In this document: positions 52,426-61,555 of the stretch, piece after piece
How positions within the stretch are numbered: position 1 is the stretch's first letter
Layout: each line of letters begins with the position of its first letter
Origin: Pedobacter sp. Leaf41
GTDB lineage: Bacteria; Bacteroidota; Bacteroidia; Sphingobacteriales; Sphingobacteriaceae
DNA: 64,000 nucleotides
Direction of reading: 5' to 3'
NCBI RefSeq assembly: GCF_001422545.1
Contig: NZ_LMLE01000009.1
Span: 186,001-250,000, forward strand
Position numbers and translations under genes: made by a program
Notes under the pieces: generated by a model
Databases searched by the model: none
What the model was told of the DNA's origin: nothing
Seen by the model: only the letters and a program-made list of their open reading frames with translations

Positions 52426-55400
52426 ATGAAGAAAATTTTACTCGCTATCGCGATGGTATTTTCGACTACAATCTTGTTTGCACAGCAAACAACTTTCCCG
52501 GTAAACGGATCTTTTGATACCAGGCCAGGCATGTTTGCTTTTACAAATGCAACAATTGTGGTAAATGCCAACCAAACTTTATCAAATGCAACGCTTCTAA
52601 TTAAAGGACAAACCATTCAGGCTGTAGGAGCTGGAGTTGCTGTACCAAAAGGATATGTTGTGGTGGATTTGAAGGGCAAATTCATTTATCCGTCAATGGT
52701 AGATGCTTTTTCAAGTTATGGAATTACAGAAGCACCTGCACAAGCAAGAGGATTTGGCGGTCAGCGTCAGTCAATATTTGTTTCTACGAAAAAAGGCGCT
52801 TATGGCTGGAACGAAGCCATCAGACCTGAAACGTATGTAAAAAACATTTTCTCGGTTGATACGAAAAAAGCAGATGAATTACGCAAGGCAGGCTTTGGCA
52901 GTGTGAATGTAATCAGCCGCGATGGCATTGCCCGTGGTGTTTCTGCAGCCGTAAGCTTAAATGAAGGAGCTGATAATGCTGTTATTTTGAAAGATCAAAC
53001 CGCAGCCAATTATTCCTTCAACAAAGGAACCTCATCAAACGATTACCCTACTTCTTTAATGGGCTCCATTGCTTTGTTGCGCCAAACCTATTACGATGCG
53101 CAGTGGTATGGCAAACAGAAAGACGAATACAATATTTCGTTAGATGAATTTGGCAAGCAACAAACCATGCCCCAAATTTTCGAAGTTGATGGATGGCAGA
53201 ACGTTTTACGTGCTGATAAAATTGGCAAAGAATTTGGCAAAAAATTTATTATCAAATCTGGTGGCGACGAATATCAACGTATTAACGAGGTGAAAGCAAC
53301 AGGCGCAAGTTTGATTATTCCGCTATCTTTCCCTAAAGCTTATGATGTAGAAGATCCGGCAGAAGCCAGAAATGTAACGCTATCGCAAATGAAAGGTTGG
53401 GAGTTAGCACCAACAAATCCAGCTGCTTTAGAAAAAGCAGGTATTAAGTTCGCTCTGACTGCTTTCGGATTAGAAAACAGCCGTGATTTCTGGGCGAACA
53501 TCCGCACTGCGATTGAAAACGGTTTGACCGAAAAACAGGCGCTTCAATCCGTAACCTCAATTCCTGCAGAACTTTTGGGCATTAACGATAAAGTAGGCTC
53601 ACTTGAAAAAGGCAAAGTCGCTAACTTTTTGATTTCATCAGATAATTTATTTAAAAACGGCAACATCATTTTTGAAAACTGGGTTCAGGGAAAGCGTTTC
53701 ATCGTAAATAAAATGGATGTGAGTGATGTGCGTGGCACTTATAATTTAAATGTGGATGGCGTTGGCGCTTTAACATTAAAAATCACGGGTACAGGCGGCG
53801 GCTCAACTGCAGCCATCGAAAGAGCGGGAACTGATAGCGTTAAAACCACTGCAACTTTTGCCAGAAATGGCGATTGGGTAAGCATTAACTTCAACTTAAA
53901 GAAAAACCCTAAAGGTGATGTTCGCTTAAGCGGATACATTACTTCGGCTAATCCAATCACCGTAAAAGGCGAATCTGCACTGGCAGATGGATCTACGGGA
54001 AAATTTACAGCTACCTACAAAGAAGCGGCTAAAGAAACGCCTAAGAAGGAAGATCCTAAACCTACACTTGCAGTGGGTTCACTGATATATCCTTTCACCG
54101 CTTTCGGCGCCGCGGAATTGCCAAAAGTAGAGACCGTTTTAATTAAAAACGGCACCGTTTGGACAAATGAAAAAGACGGCATCCTTCAAAATGCTGATGT
54201 ACTTCTAGAAAACGGCAAAATTAAGGCTGTTGGAAAAAATCTTTCAACGGGTGGCGCCAAGGTAATCGATGCCACTGGCAAACACATTACCGCGGGCATT
54301 ATTGATGAACACTCGCACATCGCTGGTAGCGGCGGTATTAATGAGGGTGCGCAGTCAGTTTCTGCCGAAGTTCGTATCGCGGACATTATCAACTCCGAAG
54401 ATGTAAACATTTATCGCCAGTTGGCGGGAGGCGTAACGACTTCTCATATTTTACACGGTTCAGCAAACCCGGTTGGCGGTCAATCGCAATTAATTAAACT
54501 GCGCTGGGGTAAATCGCCGGAAGAATTGAAGTTCGCTGGCGCTGATGGTTTCATCAAATTTGCACTGGGCGAAAACGTAAAACAAAGTAATTTTGGCACC
54601 GGTGCCCGCTTTCCGGTTACACGTATGGGTGTAGAGCAAACTTTTGTTGATGAGTTTACCCGTGCCAAAGAATATGAGAAAGCGATGAAAGTGAAAGGCA
54701 ATAGCGTTCGAAGGGATTTGGAACTGGATGCCATTGTTGAGATTTTAAACAACAAACGTTTCATCACCTGCCACTCGTATGTTCAAAGCGAAATCAATAT
54801 GTTAATTCACGTTGCTGATAGCCTTGGATTTAAAATCAACACTTTTACCCACATTTTAGAAGGATATAAAGTAGCAGATAAAATGAAAGCGCATGGTATT
54901 GCCGGTTCTACTTTTTCTGATTGGTGGGCTTACAAAAATGAGGTTGCAGAAGCGATTCCATACAACGGCAAAATTATGCACAATGTAGGTGTAACCACGG
55001 CCTTTAACTCTGATGATGCAGAAATGGCTCGTCACCTGAACCAGGAAGCAGGAAAGTCGGTGCTTTATGGTAACGTTCCGGAAGAAGATGCATTAAAATT
55101 TGTGACTTTGAACCCGGCACGCATGCTGCACATCGATGATAAAGTAGGCAGTTTAAAACCTGGAAAAGATGCTGATGTAGTAATCTGGACTGCCAATCCG
55201 CTTTCGATATATGCAAAAGCAGAAAAAACTTTTGTTGATGGCGTAGCATATTGGGACATTGAAAAAGACGCTCAGGTAATTAAAGCACAGCAAGCTGAAA
55301 AAGCCCGTTTGATTCAAAAAATGTTAGAAAGCAAAAGTAAAGGTGGCAAAATGCAACGCCCAATGGGTGATGCTCCACGCCTGTACAATTGCGAAACTCT

Positions 55401-55446
55401 AGAAAACTATTCAGCAGAATTAACCGAAAAAGAACATGCACACTAA
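52426..55446 (+). CDS. Exported amidohydrolase with two amidohydrolase-like domains
   Basis: 1006 aa with signal peptide MKKILLAIAMVFSTTILFAQ. An N-terminal amidohydrolase-like half (about 30-430) has VVDLKGKFIYPSMVDAF where a metal-binding HxH would be expected, so this half looks inactive. A linker follows (430-560), then a second, full amidohydrolase domain (about 565-990) with IDATGKHITAGIIDEHSHIAG supplying the HxH, a His in TCHSYVQ, and TAFNSDDAEMARH supplying the late Asp. Probably periplasmic; substrate unknown (imidazolonepropionase/dipeptidase-like). Its stop is directly followed by the next amidohydrolase start. Confidence 0.82.
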   Translation: MKKILLAIAMVFSTTILFAQQTTFPVNGSFDTRPGMFAFTNATIVVNANQTLSNATLLIKGQTIQAVGAGVAVPKGYVVVDLKGKFIYPSMVDAFSSYGITEAPAQARGFGGQRQSIFVSTKKGAYGWNEAIRPETYVKNIFSVDTKKADELRKAGFGSVNVISRDGIARGVSAAVSLNEGADNAVILKDQTAANYSFNKGTSSNDYPTSLMGSIALLRQTYYDAQWYGKQKDEYNISLDEFGKQQTMPQIFEVDGWQNVLRADKIGKEFGKKFIIKSGGDEYQRINEVKATGASLIIPLSFPKAYDVEDPAEARNVTLSQMKGWELAPTNPAALEKAGIKFALTAFGLENSRDFWANIRTAIENGLTEKQALQSVTSIPAELLGINDKVGSLEKGKVANFLISSDNLFKNGNIIFENWVQGKRFIVNKMDVSDVRGTYNLNVDGVGALTLKITGTGGGSTAAIERAGTDSVKTTATFARNGDWVSINFNLKKNPKGDVRLSGYITSANPITVKGESALADGSTGKFTATYKEAAKETPKKEDPKPTLAVGSLIYPFTAFGAAELPKVETVLIKNGTVWTNEKDGILQNADVLLENGKIKAVGKNLSTGGAKVIDATGKHITAGIIDEHSHIAGSGGINEGAQSVSAEVRIADIINSEDVNIYRQLAGGVTTSHILHGSANPVGGQSQLIKLRWGKSPEELKFAGADGFIKFALGENVKQSNFGTGARFPVTRMGVEQTFVDEFTRAKEYEKAMKVKGNSVRRDLELDAIVEILNNKRFITCHSYVQSEINMLIHVADSLGFKINTFTHILEGYKVADKMKAHGIAGSTFSDWWAYKNEVAEAIPYNGKIMHNVGVTTAFNSDDAEMARHLNQEAGKSVLYGNVPEEDALKFVTLNPARMLHIDDKVGSLKPGKDADVVIWTANPLSIYAKAEKTFVDGVAYWDIEKDAQVIKAQQAEKARLIQKMLESKSKGGKMQRPMGDAPRLYNCETLENYSAELTEKEHAH

Positions 55447-55447
55447 C

Positions 55448-56758
55448 ATGAAAACCTATTTAATGAGTCTGGCTTTTTCGGCATCAAGCCTGATGTGTTT
55501 TGCACAAGCAAACATATCGCCAGCAAAAAAACAAACTAAAACCATTGCAATTAGCGGAGCTACGGTACATGTGGGCAATGGAACAATAATTGAAAACGGA
55601 ACCATTCTTTTCAGCAACGGAAAAATTATTTCTGTTACGGCCAATGGTCAGGTGCCACAAGATGATGTAACCAGAATTGTGGCAACAGGAAAACATGTTT
55701 ACCCAGGCTTTATTGCAGCAACAACAAACTTGGGGCTAGCAGAAACTGAGTCGATCAAAGCTACGCTGGATTTCCAGGAAATTGGCGATTTCAACTCGCA
55801 CATTCGTTCGATTGTAGCTTACAATACTGATTCGAAAGTGCCGGCAACACTGCGAAGTAATGGTGTATTAATGGCACAACCTACTCCACAAGGTGGAACG
55901 GTATCTGGAAGTTCTTCTGTAGTACAATTGGATGCCTGGAACTGGGAAGATGCAGCAATTAAAACGGATGATGCCATGCATATGAGCTGGCCGGTAACGC
56001 CACGTTTTAGAGGTGGCTTTGGTGGTTTCGGCAGGCCACAAATGTCGGCAGAGGCTTTAGCAGAACGAACACAAGCTGCCATTGCACAATTAACATCGTT
56101 TTTTGCAGAAGCTAAGGCTTATTCGGAAATGGGCAAACCGGAGGTAATTAACACCCGTTTTGAGGCCATGAAAAAAGTTTTTTCTGGGCAAGAGAAATTG
56201 TTCATTTCAGCAGATAGCCAAAAGGATATTGTTGCCGCGGTAAACTTTGCCAAAAAATTCGGTATTACGCCAGTAATCACTGGCGCTGATGAAGCTTATT
56301 TGGTGATCGATTTCTTAAAAGAAAACAACATCAGTTTAGTGGTAAAACAACCTCATGCTTTGCCAAACAATAATGATGACGATGTAAATATGCCCTATAA
56401 AAATGCAGCGGTTTTAGCCAACGCTGGTTTAAATGTAGTGTTAAGTATAGATGGTTATTGGCAGCAACGCAATCTGCCTTTTATGGCCGGAACGGTTACC
56501 GCATGGGGTTTGGACAAAGAGAAAGCCTTGTCTACCATCACGCTAAATGCTGCAAAAGTGATGGGCGTAGATAAAACTACCGGAAGTATTGAGGCAGGAA
56601 AAGATGCCACTTTCTTCATCTCTGCAGGCGATGCTTTGGACATGAGAACCAACAAAGTGGAACAAGCATTTATCCAGGGAAGAGATATCAATCTGGATAA
56701 TTTGCACAAACAACTGGACAAGAAGTTTAGCGATAAATATACTGCTGAAAAGAAGTAA
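55448..56758 (+). CDS. Exported amidohydrolase-like protein lacking metal ligands
   Basis: 436 aa from the ATG at 55448, 1 bp after the preceding stop (TAA-C-ATG). Signal peptide ends FAQ. Amidohydrolase framework is clear (AISGATVHVGNG, GKHVYPGFIAATTNLG, LSTITLNAAKVMGVDKTTGSIEAGKDATFFIS), but the HxH is replaced by AATTN, and no replacement histidines are obvious. It may be a noncatalytic partner of the upstream protein. Tight spacing argues for stoichiometric co-expression. Confidence 0.8.
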   Translation: MKTYLMSLAFSASSLMCFAQANISPAKKQTKTIAISGATVHVGNGTIIENGTILFSNGKIISVTANGQVPQDDVTRIVATGKHVYPGFIAATTNLGLAETESIKATLDFQEIGDFNSHIRSIVAYNTDSKVPATLRSNGVLMAQPTPQGGTVSGSSSVVQLDAWNWEDAAIKTDDAMHMSWPVTPRFRGGFGGFGRPQMSAEALAERTQAAIAQLTSFFAEAKAYSEMGKPEVINTRFEAMKKVFSGQEKLFISADSQKDIVAAVNFAKKFGITPVITGADEAYLVIDFLKENNISLVVKQPHALPNNNDDDVNMPYKNAAVLANAGLNVVLSIDGYWQQRNLPFMAGTVTAWGLDKEKALSTITLNAAKVMGVDKTTGSIEAGKDATFFISAGDALDMRTNKVEQAFIQGRDINLDNLHKQLDKKFSDKYTAEKK

Positions 56759-56824
56759 GCTAACACCAATTTAACAGAAACGGCCAATATTAACTTATTG
56801 GCCGTTTTTTATTTTAACACTAGC
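56757..56824 (+). terminator. Terminator of the amidohydrolase pair, copy 1 of a direct repeat
   Basis: Stem AACGGCCAAT / ATTGGCCGTT (56779-56788 / 56797-56806) plus T-run. The 66 bases from 56757 are repeated exactly at 58007-58072, bracketing the RAYT cassette. Confidence 0.85.
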
Positions 56825-57289
56825 CCATAAATAAGACTATTTCATAACGATTGTTCTATTGGTTAGTGTCTCCAACAACCGTAATAGTGATGACTTAAAG
56901 TTTCGGTTGGTGGGGGGACCTGCCGATAAGTTGCTTCATGCCATTTTTAAGAAGCTGATGCCATTATCGTCATCAAAAAGATAAGTCCAATTTTATTCTA
57001 TCGGTTGGTGTCCTCACCAACCGAAAAACTGGCGATTTTCAAGGTGCAAAACCAACATTGCAGTTTGTTCTATCGGCAGGTCCCCCCACCAACCGTAATA
57101 GTGATGACTTAAAGTTTCGGTTGGTGGGGGGACCTGCCGATAAGTTGCTTCATGTCATTTTTAAGAAGCTGATGCCATTACCGTCATCAAAAAGCTAAGT
57201 CCAATTTTATTCTATCGGTTGGTGTCCCCACCAACCGAAATATTATACATATATTGCTTTTATTCTCCCTAAATATCTTAACTATAATT

Positions 57290-57838
57290 ATGAATATTTT
57301 CCACAAGAGACAGGGACAAATGGATTATAATTATCCATATTTCTACACAGATACAATCTGTGATTTTAAGCAGCTACTTGCTGATGATTTGTGCAAAATG
57401 ATTGTGATCAAATCGCTACAATATTTAAAACAGAAAAAGATAGTAGAAATTTATGGTTATGTAGTAATGCCAAATCACATTCATCTCATATGGAACATGT
57501 TAAAATTAAATGGAAAAGAAAGTCCTGCTACAAGTTTTACAAAATTCACGGCCCACGAGTTTAAAAAATATTTAGCATCAAATTCCCCAGGATTGCTTGA
57601 GGCATATCTATCGGAAAAAGGAGATCGCAGTTACCAATTTTGGAAACGAGATCCACTAGCTATCCCATTAAGTACTGAATCGATATTACTTCAGAAATTA
57701 GATTATATCCATGACAATCCAGTTAAAGAAAGGTGGAGACTGTGTGACAATCCAGAAGATTACGTGTGGAGTAGTGCAGAATTTTATGAAACTGGGATTG
57801 ATCGTTTTGACATTCTACCCATTTCAGAGACTAACTAG
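57290..57838 (+). CDS. REP-associated tyrosine transposase (RAYT, Y1/IS200-like)
   Basis: 182 aa from the ATG at 57290 (MNIFHKRQGQ). HUH motif in VVMPNHIHLIW, and the likely catalytic Tyr in LDYIHDNPVKERW. Basic FWKRDP and VWSSAEFY segments are typical of RAYT/Y1 domains. Flanked on both sides by GGTTGGTG palindromes, its probable REP substrates. The gene looks intact. Confidence 0.85.
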   Translation: MNIFHKRQGQMDYNYPYFYTDTICDFKQLLADDLCKMIVIKSLQYLKQKKIVEIYGYVVMPNHIHLIWNMLKLNGKESPATSFTKFTAHEFKKYLASNSPGLLEAYLSEKGDRSYQFWKRDPLAIPLSTESILLQKLDYIHDNPVKERWRLCDNPEDYVWSSAEFYETGIDRFDILPISETN

Positions 57839-58028
57839 GTTTAGGTTGGTGTACTTGAACTATCTGTCGGTGTCTTCGGCATACGAAAAACTGGCAATTC
57901 TATCAATTTGAAACCAACATTGCAATTTAAGATTTCGGTTGGTGAGGACACCAACCGATAAGATGCCTCATGTCATTTTATAAGAATTGATGTCATTACC
58001 CCCATAAAGCTAACACCAATTTAACAGA

Positions 58029-58072
58029 AACGGCCAATATTAACTTATTGGCCGTTTTTTATTTTAACACTA
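58029..58072 (+). terminator. Second copy of the amidohydrolase terminator
   Basis: Same AACGGCCAAT / ATTGGCCGTT hairpin and T-run as at 56779-56812, now downstream of the RAYT cassette. From 58073 to 58250 the spacer is AT-rich, probably holding the promoter of the next gene. Confidence 0.85.
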
Positions 58073-58250
58073 CCGCATAAATAACATCATTTCTAAACGA
58101 TTTCATAATATAAAATAGAAACAATCTTAACACAACTCATAGAATTTTGCATCATAAAAAATCGAAACTAATCATGCTGAAATGCTTTTGAACAGCAGCC
58201 TAAACTCAGGCGGCTTGATAAAGGCTTCGCAACCTATTAAAAATCCAACG

Positions 58251-61200
58251 ATGATGAAAAATCTACTAGTCGCATTAATGCTACTACTGTCTTTTGCAAC
58301 CCGATCTGCAATGGCACAAACAACACAAGCATCCATATCCGGTATTGTAACCGATGAACAAAAGAAACCCATCCCCGGTGTTTCCGTTGAAATTAAAAAT
58401 AACTCTACTGGTTTCACTACCAGAACTTCAACCAATGCCCAGGGAGAATATACATTTAAAGAGCTTCCTTTAGGCGGCCCTTATACTGTAAAAGCTGTTT
58501 ACGTGGGTTTCGGCGAACAAACTAGAACAGGATATATGTTAAACTTCGGCGATGTTGCCAGAGTAGGCATCACCATGCAAGAAGCCGCACAAAATCTGGA
58601 GGCCGTTCAGGTAGTAGCTTCAGGTTTAAGAAATAAAGTGCAGAATTTTGGCGCCTCGACAGAGATTTCTGCCAAGACAATGAACCAGCTGCCTGTTAAC
58701 GGCCGTAACTTCTCCAACTTGATGGATTTATCTCCATTGAGTCGTGGTGGTGGTATTGCTGGTCAGTTAGGCTCATCTACCAACTACACTATTGACGGTA
58801 TGAACGCTAAGAACCCAACGTCTGCAGGAAGCACAACCAGCCGTAGTGGTGCGCCATATTCTATTTCTATTGAGGCAGTTCGCGAGTTCAAGGTAGTAAC
58901 CAACCAATATGATGTTACTTTAGGAAGAGCCGGCGGCGGTACAGTAACAGCGGTAACCAAATCAGGAACGAATACAGTTAGCGGTAGTGCTTTTATGTAC
59001 GGAAGAGCAGATTGGTTAGCTTCTCCTTATGATATTAGAGGTGTAAAACGTGATAACGATTTCTCAACTTATCAATATGGCTTCACCTTGGGTGGACCGA
59101 TTATTAAAGACAAATTACATTATTTTGTGGGATGGGATCACCAAAGAGATGCTCGTCCGCTTATTATTGCAGACATTAATGGTCCTGCTGATGAGGCAAG
59201 ATTTAGAATAACCAATAGCACCTTACAGGAATTTGCTGGAGTTGCCCGTACTAAATACGGCGTAGCTAGTAGCGATCAGTATGGTTCATTTGATAAAAAG
59301 CGTGGAACAGATGCAGCTTTCGCCCGTTTAGACTGGCAAATCAATGAGAAAAACCTGTTAACTATTCGTGATAATTACACCAACGATAGAAATCCCCTAG
59401 GACTGGCAGACAATACGGCCATCAATTTCTTCGAAAGTTATGGTAATGACAAAAATGTTGATAACAGTTTATTGGCCACTTTACGCTCAACCGTGAACAG
59501 TAAAGTCACTAACGAATTGAAAGTTCAACACCTATACACCTTTCAGGCAAGTACACAAAATGACCAGTTGCAATATGCGATACCAAGAGCAATTGTTCGG
59601 AATGTAACTTCAACCCTAGCTGATGGAACAACAGGAAATACAGCAATTCAAATTGGTGGTCATCGTTTTGGCCAGGAAGGTTTCACCAATAACGTGCTTC
59701 AATTGGTAGATAATTTCTACTACAACACCGATAAAGTGAAATACACTTTCGGTGTTGATGTAATGTATACTCATGCCAAGTCGCTTTATGGAAGTGAAGT
59801 AAACGGACGTTTTGAATATACAAACGGAGGCGCCACGGCTATCCAAAACTTCAACAATCTTGCTCCATATCTTTACTATCGTGAAGCGCCTTTGGTGGAA
59901 GACCCAACGGTTAAGGCCGGAATCTGGAACATGGCTTTATATGGTCAAATGCAAACTAAGCTAGCTAAAGGTTTAGACTTTATTGGAGGTTTGCGTATGG
60001 ACTATAGCTCTTATCCTAAATCGCCGTTAAACCAACAATTGTTTGACGCCATTGGTGTTAGAACTGACCATGAGCTGAAACAGTTTCTTATTCAGCCAAG
60101 AATTCAGTTTAACTGGGATATCAATGAAAACAGAACAGATTTTGTTCGTTTCGGTGCAGGTATCTTTGGTTCAGACATCAATAACTACATGACTATTAAC
60201 AACCTAACTTTCGATGGAAAGCATTTTGCTACCGTGGATGTTCAAGGAGCTGATGTACCAAGACCGGATTTTATCGGTTATAGAAATGGTGTTGCTGCAC
60301 CTACTTTAACAGCTTTACAAGTACCAACCATTAATACTTATGCTGAAGATGCGAAAGTACCCGTAATCTACAAAGCCAATTTATCTTACAGTAAATTAAT
60401 TACCGATAAATTTAAAGTTGGCATTACAGGTTACGCAAGTTTAGGCCGTAATAACTACATGTATGTAGATAGAAATATGGTGGCTAATCCTTTCTTTACC
60501 ATTTCAAATGAAGATAATAGAGGTGTTTACGTTCCTACTATCAATGCCTCAAACGGTGTTGTAGACTGGAAAGCAGGCCGCTTATCAAATAAGTTTGGAC
60601 GTGTATTAGAAATGAACAGTAAAGGAAAAGTAAATCAGTTTGCAGTGGTGTTAGACGCAACCTGGAATTACTTTAGAGATGGTGAAATTACAGCAAGCTA
60701 TACCTGGAATGATGCAAAAGACAATACTTCTTACAATGGAAACGTAGCAAATACGGCAACATTATCACTTCCTGTAAAAGATGATCCGAGAGATTTAAGC
60801 AGAATGTCGTATTCAGATAATCACTTCCGCAACAAAGTAGTAGTTTACGGTACGCTACCAACTTTTTACGGCGTAACTATTGGCGTTCGTTATTCAGGCA
60901 TTGGCGGTACTCGCTATAGCTTATTATCGGGCACAAACACCAATGGTGATTTCGTAGCCACTAACGATTTAGCTTTTATTTTCGACAGACATAATACTGC
61001 AGTTTCACAAACAGTTCGCACCGGCTTGCAAGCCATTATGGATAATCCATTGGCCAGCCAAAGTTTGAAGGATTATATCAATAAATATTCAGGCCAAATT
61101 GCCGAAAGAAATGGTGGAGAAAATGGCTTTTATGGTATTGTAGATTTAAGAATCAGTAAGAAATTCAAGCTTTACAAAACTCACACACTTGAAATTTCTG

Positions 61201-61451
61201 GTGATATCTTCAACTTCGCCAACTTATTAAACAAGAAATGGGGCGTGAATGAAACCTTGGGTACGCAAGCGCTTTACGCTTTAAACGGACGTGCTGCTGT
61301 ACCTGCAACGGGTACTACGCCTGCCGTTCCTGCAATACCTGCTTATTTTTCAGATAGCAGAACTTTCAACTACCGCGTAAATAACGCAGGTATTGTTAAC
61401 CCAAGTGGCAATCCTTACCAGTTTCAAATTGGTTTGAGATACGGATTTTAG
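58251..61451 (+). CDS. Oar-like TonB-dependent outer-membrane receptor
   Basis: 1066 aa from the ATG at 58251 (MMKNLLVALMLLLSFATRSAMAQ signal); 23 upstream codons are not needed. Carboxypeptidase-regulatory/Cna-B-like domain at about 27-110 (SGIVTDEQKKPIPGVSVEI), plug about 115-245 with ELPVNGRNF-like text (NQLPVNGRNFSNLMDLSPLS split), REFKVVTNQYDVTLGRAGGG and VTKSGTN, then a large barrel ending in Phe (GLRYGF). This order fits Oar/OmpA-like TonB receptors, which can export or import large ligands. Lone gene with its own terminator. Confidence 0.88.
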   Translation: MMKNLLVALMLLLSFATRSAMAQTTQASISGIVTDEQKKPIPGVSVEIKNNSTGFTTRTSTNAQGEYTFKELPLGGPYTVKAVYVGFGEQTRTGYMLNFGDVARVGITMQEAAQNLEAVQVVASGLRNKVQNFGASTEISAKTMNQLPVNGRNFSNLMDLSPLSRGGGIAGQLGSSTNYTIDGMNAKNPTSAGSTTSRSGAPYSISIEAVREFKVVTNQYDVTLGRAGGGTVTAVTKSGTNTVSGSAFMYGRADWLASPYDIRGVKRDNDFSTYQYGFTLGGPIIKDKLHYFVGWDHQRDARPLIIADINGPADEARFRITNSTLQEFAGVARTKYGVASSDQYGSFDKKRGTDAAFARLDWQINEKNLLTIRDNYTNDRNPLGLADNTAINFFESYGNDKNVDNSLLATLRSTVNSKVTNELKVQHLYTFQASTQNDQLQYAIPRAIVRNVTSTLADGTTGNTAIQIGGHRFGQEGFTNNVLQLVDNFYYNTDKVKYTFGVDVMYTHAKSLYGSEVNGRFEYTNGGATAIQNFNNLAPYLYYREAPLVEDPTVKAGIWNMALYGQMQTKLAKGLDFIGGLRMDYSSYPKSPLNQQLFDAIGVRTDHELKQFLIQPRIQFNWDINENRTDFVRFGAGIFGSDINNYMTINNLTFDGKHFATVDVQGADVPRPDFIGYRNGVAAPTLTALQVPTINTYAEDAKVPVIYKANLSYSKLITDKFKVGITGYASLGRNNYMYVDRNMVANPFFTISNEDNRGVYVPTINASNGVVDWKAGRLSNKFGRVLEMNSKGKVNQFAVVLDATWNYFRDGEITASYTWNDAKDNTSYNGNVANTATLSLPVKDDPRDLSRMSYSDNHFRNKVVVYGTLPTFYGVTIGVRYSGIGGTRYSLLSGTNTNGDFVATNDLAFIFDRHNTAVSQTVRTGLQAIMDNPLASQSLKDYINKYSGQIAERNGGENGFYGIVDLRISKKFKLYKTHTLEISGDIFNFANLLNKKWGVNETLGTQALYALNGRAAVPATGTTPAVPAIPAYFSDSRTFNYRVNNAGIVNPSGNPYQFQIGLRYGF

Positions 61452-61490
61452 TCATTGAAAGATAGACTGTATCTTTCCAAAAAGTCATAA

Positions 61491-61527
61491 AAAAAGGGAA
61501 TGGATTTTTATCCGTTCCCTTTTTTTA
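61491..61527 (+). terminator. Terminator after the Oar-like receptor
   Basis: AAAAAGGGAATGGAT / ATCCGTTCCCTTTTT stem with TTTT loop and one G.T pair, followed by T-run. Confidence 0.85.
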
Positions 61528-61533
61528 TGTTTG
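61526..61533 (+). promoter_or_regulatory. Putative -7 promoter box of the ABC transporter gene
   Basis: TATGTTTG matches TAnnTTTG exactly, 22 bp before the ATG at 61556 and directly behind the preceding terminator. Confidence 0.5.
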
Positions 61534-61555
61534 CACTACAAACAACAAAACTTTA

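Larger units (their letters stand above)
56757..58084. mobile_element. RAYT/REP cassette inside a duplicated terminator
   Basis: Unit of 1250 bp: 66-bp direct repeat (56757-56822 = 58007-58072), REP palindromes, RAYT gene, more REP palindromes, second repeat copy. Two tandem copies of a 149-bp block (56877-57025 and 57091-57240) each hold the palindromes GGTTGGTGGGGGGACCTGCC and CGGTTGGTGTCCTCACC (the second followed by AACCG). A mirrored REP, CGGTTGGTG-AGGA-CACCAACCG, is at 57936-57957 behind the gene. The 66-bp repeat is far longer than a target duplication of IS200-type elements, so a recombination or template-switch event seems likelier. Confidence 0.75.
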
